Positions 38,352-45,204 of a DNA stretch of 64,000 nucleotides are shown here, one piece after another (within the stretch, counting starts at the first letter, position 1; every line of letters begins with the position of its first letter). This DNA is from Helicobacter felis ATCC 49179. GTDB taxonomy: Bacteria; Campylobacterota; Campylobacteria; Campylobacterales; Helicobacteraceae. The notes below the pieces were generated by a model. That model did no database searches and was not told the origin of the DNA. It was given only the letters and a program-made list of their open reading frames with translations. The position numbers and the translations under genes are program-made. The stretch is taken from positions 878,311-942,310 of the forward strand of contig NC_014810.2 of assembly GCF_000200595.1 (NCBI RefSeq). Direction: 5' to 3'.

Positions 38352-39605
38352 TTAGTTTTTAGCCTTTTTGGCGTTTTGCGCGCCCTCTTTGTGCAAAATA
38401 AAACTGGCCAACGAGTCTAAGTATTTGAGCATGAAAGGGGTTACTAGCATGGAAAAAATGATCATGAGCACCAAGAATTGTTGGATGTCTTGAGGAAGCA
38501 CATGGATAATCCCCTTCTCGTTTAAAAGAGCTAGCAAACCTTGGTGTTTTTGCAAGGTCAACACATGTTGTTTGCTCGCGGTCAAAAAAACAACAAGGGC
38601 AAATTCTCCAATTTGCGCTAACGAAAGAGCTGTTTTGATGGCACTTTTAGTATCTCTGAAAAAACGCAAGATGAAGTATAGGGTTGTGATCTTTAAAAAC
38701 ATTGTAAAACTCAGCAAAAGCACCACTGCAAAAAAATTGGCAAATAGGAACTTGATATTAATTTGCATGCCCACTGTTACAAAAAAAAGTCCTAGGAAGA
38801 TATTTTTAAGAGGAGCAAATTCGTCTTGAACCTTGACATGGTAACGGGATTTGGAAATAGCCATACCCGCTATGAAAGCACCCAAAGACATAGAAAAGCC
38901 AAAAAAATGGCTCAAACTTGCCGCTCCAAAAACAATGAGCAGGATAGTCGCCATGAACAATTCGGGTAAGCGCGTCTCTGCTGCCAAGCTTAGGACTTTT
39001 GTAGCCACTTGTTTTCCGGGCAATAGCAAGATGAGAAGAATAATGGTTGCTGAGACCGCTGTTTTGACCAAGAGGTTTACCAAATTGGCTTGCGAATCTC
39101 CCATTAAAACCAAAATAAGCAACATAGGGATGGCGGCAATGTCTTGAAAAATTAAAATGCCCACTACAATTTTGCCCACAGGTGTAGCCAGTTGCTTGCT
39201 CTCTTCAAAAAATTTGAGCACAATTGCCGTTGAAGAGAGGGAGAAACCCATACTGACCACCAAAGAAAAGCCCCAAGAAGCCCCCATCACATAGTAGCCA
39301 AAGATGACAAAGGCTAGCGAAGTCAGCACAACTTGCAGACCACCAAAGATCAAAACCTCTTGCTTCATCGTTTTGAGTTTGTCAAAATTGAATTCTAGAC
39401 CAATCATAAACATCAAAAAGACAATCCCAAAATCTGCAATATCTGAGAGAGATTCAAACTCATCGATATGAAAAAGAGCTACTAAAATGAGACCCGTCAA
39501 GATATAGCCAATAATGATGGGCATATCCATGCGCTTGAGCAAGAGTCCGCTCACTACGCTTAGCCCAAGTCCTGCGACAATAATATATAATGTGTGTAAT
39601 TCCAT
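38352..39605 (-). CDS. kefB: CPA2-type cation:proton antiporter (KefB-like)
   Basis: About 417 residues from the ATG at 39603-39605 (MELHTLYIIVAGLGLSVVSG). An in-frame extension crosses the divergent promoter region and is rejected. It has 12 or so membrane helices with the CPA2 features GYILTGLILVALFHIDEFE, DFGIVFLMFMIGLEF and the FSLSSTAIVLKFFEE unwound region. It is shorter than E. coli KefB because it lacks the cytoplasmic TrkA-N domain, so glutathione gating is unlikely. It exchanges K+ or Na+ for protons in the inner membrane. Equivalent to HP0471. Confidence 0.9.
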   Translation of the reverse strand: MELHTLYIIVAGLGLSVVSGLLLKRMDMPIIIGYILTGLILVALFHIDEFESLSDIADFGIVFLMFMIGLEFNFDKLKTMKQEVLIFGGLQVVLTSLAFVIFGYYVMGASWGFSLVVSMGFSLSSTAIVLKFFEESKQLATPVGKIVVGILIFQDIAAIPMLLILVLMGDSQANLVNLLVKTAVSATIILLILLLPGKQVATKVLSLAAETRLPELFMATILLIVFGAASLSHFFGFSMSLGAFIAGMAISKSRYHVKVQDEFAPLKNIFLGLFFVTVGMQINIKFLFANFFAVVLLLSFTMFLKITTLYFILRFFRDTKSAIKTALSLAQIGEFALVVFLTASKQHVLTLQKHQGLLALLNEKGIIHVLPQDIQQFLVLMIIFSMLVTPFMLKYLDSLASFILHKEGAQNAKKAKN

Positions 39606-39640
39606 GCGACATCCATTAAAGCAATGCTTAAAAGCCCGCA

Positions 39641-39649
39641 TTGTATAAT
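39641..39649 (+). promoter_or_regulatory. extended -10 promoter for the HP0168-like/arsRS region
   Basis: TTGTATAAT, with a perfect TATAAT at 39644-39649, lies 24 bases before the TTG start at 39674, with AGGGAG in between. It shows that the longer frame beginning at 39641 cannot be the true start. Confidence 0.6.
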
Positions 39650-39673
39650 AAACAGACAAACAGGGAGAGTTTT

Positions 39674-39943
39674 TTGGAACAAACAATTGCCTTGGCTAGT
39701 GTCTATGAGTTACAAGGCCTCAAATCACAAGCCCTAGAGGTTTATAATAGTGTGTTAGAGAAAGAACCTACCAATGCAGAGGCTTTAAGCGGTGTCAAGC
39801 GCTTGAGTCAGCCTAGTGCTCAGTTGCGTGAATACGCTCCCTTACAACGCTTCGAGGTCCAAAAGATGCAAAAACTATTTATCCAAGCCGAAAGCCTTGA
39901 AGAGTTGCAAGCGATTGAAAAATGGTTGTTGGAATGGAATTAA
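39674..39943 (+). CDS. small TPR-like protein (HP0168-like)
   Basis: About 89 residues from a TTG at 39674 with AGGGAG seven bases upstream. The N-terminal half (TIALASVYELQGLKSQALEVYNSVLEKEPTNAEAL) is one tetratricopeptide-like helical hairpin. The second half is helical and ends EELQAIEKWLLEWN. It lies before the HP0167-like gene and overlaps it by 22 bases. This is the same order as upstream of arsRS in H. pylori. No catalytic residues are seen. It is probably a protein-protein interaction module. Confidence 0.7.
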   Translation: MEQTIALASVYELQGLKSQALEVYNSVLEKEPTNAEALSGVKRLSQPSAQLREYAPLQRFEVQKMQKLFIQAESLEELQAIEKWLLEWN

Positions 39944-40209
39944 AAAATATTATTGCACAGACTTTAGATGAAATCGGGCAAAAAGACCCCAAGCCCAAGA
40001 CGGCAACTGAAGCCAAGCCCTCTGTGTGTATGTCCCAAGAAGAACAAGCCTTTTTAAGAGACCTTGAGCAAAAGACTTTGGTATTATTTGAGGGTCTTAG
40101 AGCCCATCAGATCAAGGATTTACCCACTAAACTCGATTTGGTGCTTAACTATTTGCAATACCAACTTTTTGTCGTGCAAGAAAGACTGAAAGTTTACCAA
40201 CAGGATTAA
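39922..40209 (+). CDS. conserved small protein (HP0167-like)
   Basis: This 95-residue acidic protein has a basic, disordered linker (QKDPKPKTATEAKPS) and a helical C-terminal half (EEQAFLRDLEQKTLVLFEGLRAHQI...YLQYQLFVVQERL). The C-terminal half resembles the CiaD-like domain of Campylobacter, to my recollection. The start may be the ATG at 39922 or at 39934. Neither has a good ribosome binding site, so coupling to the preceding gene is likely. It precedes arsR by 52 bases. Confidence 0.68.
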   Translation: MVVGMELKNIIAQTLDEIGQKDPKPKTATEAKPSVCMSQEEQAFLRDLEQKTLVLFEGLRAHQIKDLPTKLDLVLNYLQYQLFVVQERLKVYQQD

Positions 40210-40261
40210 CTTTATTGAAGGTGTACAAGATGTTTAGGCGAATTTCTGACAAGGTGTATCT

Positions 40262-40945
40262 GTGATCAAAATCTTAATGATAGAGGATGATGTTGAACTT
40301 GCTGAAATTTTGAGCGAGTTTTTTCATCAACATGGCATTACGATTGTGAATTATGATGAACCCTATACAGGCATTAGTGCAGCCACAACCCAACCCTACG
40401 ATCTTTTGCTATTGGATTTGACTTTGCCTAACTTAGATGGCTTAGAAGTGTGCCGTAAGATTTCCAAACAAAGGGACATCCCCATCATTATCTCCTCAGC
40501 CCGCAATGATATTGATGACAAGATTAAAGCGCTTGAATATGGAGCGGATGATTATATCCCAAAACCCTACGATCCCAAAGAGCTTTTGGCGCGAATCCAA
40601 TCTCTTTTGAGACGCTATAATAAAAAACCTATCTCTGAAAGTGAGGACACTTCCAAAAGCCATCTTTTTAGAATTGATAAAGATGCTAGAGAAGTCTATA
40701 TGCATAATAAAAAACTCGATTTGACTCGTGCAGAATACGAAATTTTAACCCTATTGATCAGTAAAAAGGGCTATGTTTTTTCTAGAGAATCGATTGCCAT
40801 CGAATCTGAATCCATCAATCCAGAGAGCTCTAATAAGAGTATTGATGTTATTATTGGGCGCTTGCGCTCTAAGATTGAAGACGATCCTAAAAAGCCCAAG
40901 TATATTATTTCTGTACGAGGGGTGGGCTATAAACTAGAATATTAG
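40262..40945 (+). CDS. arsR: response regulator ArsR (acid-responsive)
   Basis: This 227-residue OmpR-class regulator has a receiver domain with the acidic pocket EDD at 8-10, phospho-acceptor D52 in [13 protein letters not shown], and K104-type Lys in [14 protein letters not shown]. The winged-helix DNA-binding domain contains [19 protein letters not shown] and [20 protein letters not shown]. In H. pylori ArsR (HP0166) is essential and controls urease and other acid-response genes. The start is GTG at 40262 with AAGGTG upstream. It is 11 bases before arsS. Confidence 0.95.
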   Translation: MIKILMIEDDVELAEILSEFFHQHGITIVNYDEPYTGISAATTQPYDLLLLDLTLPNLDGLEVCRKISKQRDIPIIISSARNDIDDKIKALEYGADDYIPKPYDPKELLARIQSLLRRYNKKPISESEDTSKSHLFRIDKDAREVYMHNKKLDLTRAEYEILTLLISKKGYVFSRESIAIESESINPESSNKSIDVIIGRLRSKIEDDPKKPKYIISVRGVGYKLEY

Positions 40946-40956
40946 CCCAGATCACT

Positions 40957-42225
40957 TTGTCTATCTTTAGCAAGATTGTTTTTTTATTTGTCATCTCTCT
41001 ATCAAGCTTTGGGGCGTTTTCTTATTATTTTATTCGTTCCCAAATCGATCATGAAAACTTCCAAAATCAAATCCGCCACCAACAATTTGTAACCACTATC
41101 AATCAAGTCTTGGCCGACCAGCACAACCGCTACTCCGCTGAGGTGTATTTGCATGAATTAGGGTTTCAAGAAATTACTCAAGAAGAGTTACGCGAAGTAT
41201 TGGCAGCGCAAAATGAAAAAATTGAGCGTGATGACAATCCCTTGGCGAGCATTCTCAAAGTGGGTAATATGATTTTTATCTCTCTTAAGGGCAACGGAGG
41301 GACTGTGCTCTACCATGAGATTCAAAAAACCTCTTATCACAACTATTACTTTGCTATGTTTGTCGGAGGGTTTTTGATTACAATGATCTTCGTATTTGTG
41401 TTGCGAGGATTTATGCCTATTAACGAGTTGCGCAAAAAAGTGCATCTCTTTTCCAATGGAGAGATGGATATTGAGTGCAAAATCGCCCAACAAGATGAAA
41501 TCGGGGATTTGGCTTCTGCTTTTGATAGCGCCATTAAAAAAATCAAGGGACTCAATGAGTCGCGTATTTTATTTTTGCGCGCCATTATGCATGAATTGCG
41601 CACTCCCATCACAAAGGGGATCATTGTTGCCGAGATGGTGGATAACAAAATCCAAAAAGAGAGATTGGTGCGGACTTTTCAAAGATTAAATGCCCTCATT
41701 GAGCAGTTTGCCCGTATCGAGCAACTCTCCTCTAAAAACTACAAAGTGATTAAGGAAATTTTCACTATGGAGGAACTCTTAGAGCGGGTAAAAAATATGC
41801 TATTACTGGATCACAACAGCACCTCCATATGCGCGGCAGTGTCTAACTGCACTTTTCAAACAGATTTTGAACTCTTTGCCCTTGTTTTTAAGAATTTGCT
41901 AGACAATGCGCTCAAATACAGCCCCAACAAGCAAGCTAAAGTCGCCATTTTAGGGAAAAACCTTGTGATCTCCAATGAGGGGCAACCTATGAGAGAAGAT
42001 TTAGCCCATTATTTTAAACCCTATTTTCAGCACAAACACCAAAGTGAAGCGCATGGTTTTGGTCTAGGTATGTATATTATCAAAACCGCCCTAGACACTT
42101 TGGGTTTTGTGTTGACTTATGATTATCAAAAGGGAATGAATGTATTTAGTATCCATGATTGCATTATGCGAGAGTTTTCTCCCCTTTTCACCCCCCCCCC
42201 CCCTCACAAAAAAACAGTAAAATAA
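40957..42225 (+). CDS. arsS: sensor histidine kinase ArsS with phase-variable tail
   Basis: The 422-residue kinase has a membrane helix at about 5-25, a periplasmic sensor to about 128, a second helix, a HAMP-like segment, and the H box IMHELRTPITKG with the phospho-His at about residue 213. The N box is NLLDNALKYSPN and the G box is HGFGLGMYI. In H. pylori ArsS senses low pH through periplasmic histidines. The start is TTG at 40957. The last codons cross a C13 tract, so slippage would give three alternative C-terminal tails. The present tail is TPPPPHKKTVK. Confidence 0.94.
   Translation: MSIFSKIVFLFVISLSSFGAFSYYFIRSQIDHENFQNQIRHQQFVTTINQVLADQHNRYSAEVYLHELGFQEITQEELREVLAAQNEKIERDDNPLASILKVGNMIFISLKGNGGTVLYHEIQKTSYHNYYFAMFVGGFLITMIFVFVLRGFMPINELRKKVHLFSNGEMDIECKIAQQDEIGDLASAFDSAIKKIKGLNESRILFLRAIMHELRTPITKGIIVAEMVDNKIQKERLVRTFQRLNALIEQFARIEQLSSKNYKVIKEIFTMEELLERVKNMLLLDHNSTSICAAVSNCTFQTDFELFALVFKNLLDNALKYSPNKQAKVAILGKNLVISNEGQPMREDLAHYFKPYFQHKHQSEAHGFGLGMYIIKTALDTLGFVLTYDYQKGMNVFSIHDCIMREFSPLFTPPPPHKKTVK
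42191..42203 (+). repeat. C13 homopolymer at the 3' end of arsS
   Basis: Thirteen Cs lie 22 bases before the arsS stop. Gain or loss of one base changes the tail to endings such as ...PSQKNSKIN or ...PLTKKQ without affecting the kinase core. A polyC tract at the same place is known in H. pylori arsS. Confidence 0.9.
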
Positions 42226-42239
42226 ACTAAAGGATGCCC

Positions 42240-43211
42240 ATGTTCAAACGCCTAAGACGCTTGCGTTCGAGTCAGGTTTTGCGCGATCTAGTGTGTGAAA
42301 CACGCCTACATATCCATGATTTTATCGCCCCTCTTTTTGTGCGCGAAGGCGAGGGGAAAACGCCTATTGCCTCTATGCCCGGCGTGTTTCAAATGGGATT
42401 AGATAGCCTTTTAGAAGAGTGCGCTCAGTTACAGAATATGGGCGTGCGCGCGATCTTGCTCTTTGGTTTGCCTGCCTATAAAGATTCTAAGGGATCGAGC
42501 GCGCTCAATGAAAATCACCCCGTTGCCAAAGCCACACGAGCTATCAAAGCCCGTTTTCCTGACCTCTATGTGATCGCCGATCTGTGTTTTTGCGAATACA
42601 CCGACCATGGGCATTGTGGGGTTTTAGATTCGCATCAATGCCTAGATAATGACGCTAGCCTAGAGATTCTAGCCCAACAAGCCCTGATTTTAGCCACAAG
42701 TGGGGTGGATATGCTAGCTCCTAGTGCTATGCTAGATGGCATGGTGAGCACTTTGCGCCATGCTCTAGATTCTCATGGCTTTACTACTTTGCCCATTATG
42801 AGTTATTCGAGCAAATTTGCTAGTAGTTACTATGGTCCTTTTAGAGATGCCGCCCAATCTGCGCCCGAATTTGGCGATCGCAAGGGCTATCAGATGAATC
42901 CGGCTAATAGGCGCGAGGCTATTTTAGAAAGTCTAAACGATTCAAGCGAGGGGGCGGATATTTTAATGGTCAAACCCGCCTTAGCTTATTTGGATATTGT
43001 GCGTGCGATTAAAGAGCGCACGCTTTTACCCCTTGCCCTCTACAATGTGAGTGGGGAATATGCCATGTTCAAGTTAGCCCAATCCCATAACCTTATGGAC
43101 TACGACCGCTTGCTCTTAGAAACTATGACAAGTTTTAAGCGCGCGGGAGCAGACATTATTATTAGTTACCACGCCAAAGAAATAGCACAACTCTTACAGA
43201 AAGGATTTTAA
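42240..43211 (+). CDS. hemB: delta-aminolevulinic acid dehydratase
   Basis: About 323 residues. HemB condenses two aminolevulinate molecules to porphobilinogen for haem. It contains [18 protein letters not shown], the metal-site cluster [18 protein letters not shown], one Schiff-base Lys in [19 protein letters not shown] at about residue 195, and the second in [14 protein letters not shown] at about 247. The ATG at 42240 is preferred because AAAGG is correctly spaced from it. The ATG at 42234 abuts AAGG directly. Its stop overlaps yebC by one base. Confidence 0.96.
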   Translation: MFKRLRRLRSSQVLRDLVCETRLHIHDFIAPLFVREGEGKTPIASMPGVFQMGLDSLLEECAQLQNMGVRAILLFGLPAYKDSKGSSALNENHPVAKATRAIKARFPDLYVIADLCFCEYTDHGHCGVLDSHQCLDNDASLEILAQQALILATSGVDMLAPSAMLDGMVSTLRHALDSHGFTTLPIMSYSSKFASSYYGPFRDAAQSAPEFGDRKGYQMNPANRREAILESLNDSSEGADILMVKPALAYLDIVRAIKERTLLPLALYNVSGEYAMFKLAQSHNLMDYDRLLLETMTSFKRAGADIIISYHAKEIAQLLQKGF

Positions 43212-43936
43212 TGGGACGGGCTTTTGAATACAGACGCGCAGCAAAGGAAAAACGCTGGGATAAGATGAGTAAGATTTTTCCCAAATTAGCCAAGGCGATC
43301 ACTATGGCAGCCAAAGAGGGCGGAGGCGATCCAGGTAGCAATGCCAAATTGCGCACGGCCATACTCAACGCCAAAGCCCAAAACATGCCCAAAGATAATA
43401 TTGAGGCAGCTATCAAGCGCGCCAATAGCAAAGAAGGGCAGTTAGTAGAGGTGAGCTATGAGGGTAAAGCAAATCATGGGGTGTTGCTCTTTGTGGAATG
43501 CATGACAGACAACCCCACACGCACGGTGGCTAATCTCAAAAGCTATTTTAATAAAACTCCCGGGGCTAGTATGGTGCCTAATGGATCGCTAGAGTTTATG
43601 TTTTCACGCAAAAGTGTCTTAGAGGGGCGTTTAGAGGATTTAAAAGCCCTCTCTCTCTCTTTAGAGGATTTAGAATTGAGCTTGATCGATTACGGACTAG
43701 AGAGCTTAGAAGTGGAAGAAGAGAGCTTTTTTGCTATCGGAGACTACCAAGACTTCAAACAACTCAATGAGGGCTTTGAAACCCTAAAACTCCCTATACA
43801 CAAAGCCATTTTGCAACGCCTCCCCACAAGTCCGATCACTTTAAGTCCTGAGGCTTTAGCAGAAACAGAGAAACTTCTAGATCGCATCGAAGAAGATGAG
43901 GATGTGATCGCTCTGTATAGCAATATTGGGGAGTAA
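43211..43936 (+). CDS. yebC: YebC/PmpR family protein
   Basis: The 241-residue protein has the family signature [21 protein letters not shown] and the [39 protein letters not shown] block. Family members are described as transcription regulators and, more recently, as translation factors relieving ribosome pausing. Length and domain order are normal. The ATG overlaps the hemB stop by one base. Equivalent to HP0162. Confidence 0.95.
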   Translation: MGRAFEYRRAAKEKRWDKMSKIFPKLAKAITMAAKEGGGDPGSNAKLRTAILNAKAQNMPKDNIEAAIKRANSKEGQLVEVSYEGKANHGVLLFVECMTDNPTRTVANLKSYFNKTPGASMVPNGSLEFMFSRKSVLEGRLEDLKALSLSLEDLELSLIDYGLESLEVEEESFFAIGDYQDFKQLNEGFETLKLPIHKAILQRLPTSPITLSPEALAETEKLLDRIEEDEDVIALYSNIGE

Positions 43937-43940
43937 GACT

Positions 43941-43949
43941 TGCTATAAT
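43941..43949 (+). promoter_or_regulatory. extended -10 promoter for the citrate synthase-like gene
   Basis: TGCTATAAT, with TATAAT at 43944-43949, lies 26 bases before the ATG at 43975, and AAGGAG is at 43964-43969. It separates this gene from the hemB-yebC unit. Confidence 0.65.
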
Positions 43950-43974
43950 CCCCCATCTCAACTAAGGAGCAATT

Positions 43975-45072
43975 ATGGATGGTTTAGCAGGCGTTGTCGT
44001 GGGCTCTTCGGCAATTTGCACCGTAGGCACGGGCGAGGGGCTTAACTATAGAGGTTATAGCATTGAGGATTTAGTGCAGAGGGCAGAATTTGAAGAAGTC
44101 GCCCATCTCTTGCTTGTGGGGCATTTGCCTAACCAATCCGAGCTTTGCGCCTTTAAAGCCCAATTACAAGAGTTTAGGCAACTCCCCCTAGTGGTGCGCC
44201 AAGTCTTAGAAGCTCTACCCATTAGCACGCACCCTATGGATGTGCTCAAGGCCGGGGTTGTAGCTTTAGGCTGTGTGGCTAGTGAGGCGTTGGATTTCTC
44301 TAATCAACACTTAAAAGCCGTGCAAATTTTAGGCGCTTTACCTGCCATACTCATCTATTGGCATCACTACCACAAACATGGCCAAAAAATATCTCTACGC
44401 TCTGATGCAAACATGGCTACTTATCTGCTAGAGTTCTTGCGCCAACAGCCCCCCTTAGAGGTAGAGATCAAGGCGATGGATGCCATGCTTACCCTTTATG
44501 CCGAACACGAATTTAATGCTTCCACTTACGCCAATCGCATCACAGCCAGCACTCTCGCAGACATCCATTCCTGCGTAGTTACGGGCATTAATACTTTAAA
44601 GGGGCGTTTGCACGGGGGAGCTAATGAGATGGCTATTGCTTTTATTCTGCGTTTTAAAAGTGTGCAAGAGGCCCTGCAAGAAGTCGATGCTCTCTTTGCT
44701 AGAAAAGAAAAAATCATGGGCTTTGGGCATCGCATTTATAAGCAAGCCGATCCTAGAAGTGCAGTGGGGGTTGAGTTAGCCAAAGAGCTAAAACATTTGG
44801 GCGATCCGCTTCTCTTTGACATCGCCCTAGCTATTAGAGATAAGGTTAAAAAAGAAAAGGGCTTGCCTGATAATATTGATTTCTTTGGGGGGTTAGTTTA
44901 TCATTATATGTGTTTAGAACGCCTCTATTACACCCCGCTTTTTGTGATGTCTCGCGCGGCCGGATGGATGGCGCATGCCCTAGAGCAACGGGCTAATAAC
45001 CGCATTATCCGCCCTAGATCTACTTATACCGGCGAGCCCAAACGCCCCTTTGTGCCCCTTAAGGATCGCTAA
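43975..45072 (+). CDS. citrate / 2-methylcitrate synthase (short PrpC-like type)
   Basis: The 365-residue enzyme belongs to the citrate synthase family. The opening GLAGVVVGSSAICTVGTGEGLNYRGYSIEDL and the FEEVAHLLLVGHLP segment are those of short 2-methylcitrate synthases. The catalytic His residues lie in RLHGGANEMA and MGFGHRIYK, and the Asp region is LPDNIDFF. H. pylori GltA is longer (about 426 residues), from memory. No prpB or prpD lies nearby, so it may be the main citrate synthase of this organism or a promiscuous one. It has its own promoter and ribosome binding site. Confidence 0.88.
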   Translation: MDGLAGVVVGSSAICTVGTGEGLNYRGYSIEDLVQRAEFEEVAHLLLVGHLPNQSELCAFKAQLQEFRQLPLVVRQVLEALPISTHPMDVLKAGVVALGCVASEALDFSNQHLKAVQILGALPAILIYWHHYHKHGQKISLRSDANMATYLLEFLRQQPPLEVEIKAMDAMLTLYAEHEFNASTYANRITASTLADIHSCVVTGINTLKGRLHGGANEMAIAFILRFKSVQEALQEVDALFARKEKIMGFGHRIYKQADPRSAVGVELAKELKHLGDPLLFDIALAIRDKVKKEKGLPDNIDFFGGLVYHYMCLERLYYTPLFVMSRAAGWMAHALEQRANNRIIRPRSTYTGEPKRPFVPLKDR

Positions 45073-45134
45073 AGCATCCATTACAAACCGCGTAAGACTA
45101 GAAATGGGTTGGGGAAAGAAAGCCGCAAAAAGGT

Positions 45135-45162
45135 TGGAGTCTCAAAAAGATGATCGACTCCA
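45135..45162 (+). repeat. 7-bp inverted repeat before the 929-residue gene
   Basis: TGGAGTC at 45135-45141 and GACTCCA at 45156-45162 form a perfect dyad with a 14-base spacer, immediately upstream of the -10 box. The position fits an operator, but there is no supporting evidence. Confidence 0.4.
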
Positions 45163-45165
45163 TGC

Positions 45166-45171
45166 TATTAT
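45166..45171 (+). promoter_or_regulatory. -10 element of the 929-residue membrane protein gene
   Basis: TATTAT, preceded by TGC as an extended -10, lies 39 bases before the ATG at 45205. AGGGAC near 45198 may serve as the ribosome binding site. The gene therefore seems to be transcribed on its own. Confidence 0.5.
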
Positions 45172-45204
45172 ACAGATTTACTAATCCACATAATAGGGAC
45201 AATT

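Noticed and set aside
39606-39686. Extension of KefB and the 39641 start of the TPR-like protein
   Set aside because: Both run through the divergent promoter region. The TATAAT at 39644 and AGGGAG at 39662 fix the real starts at 39605 (minus) and 39674 (plus).
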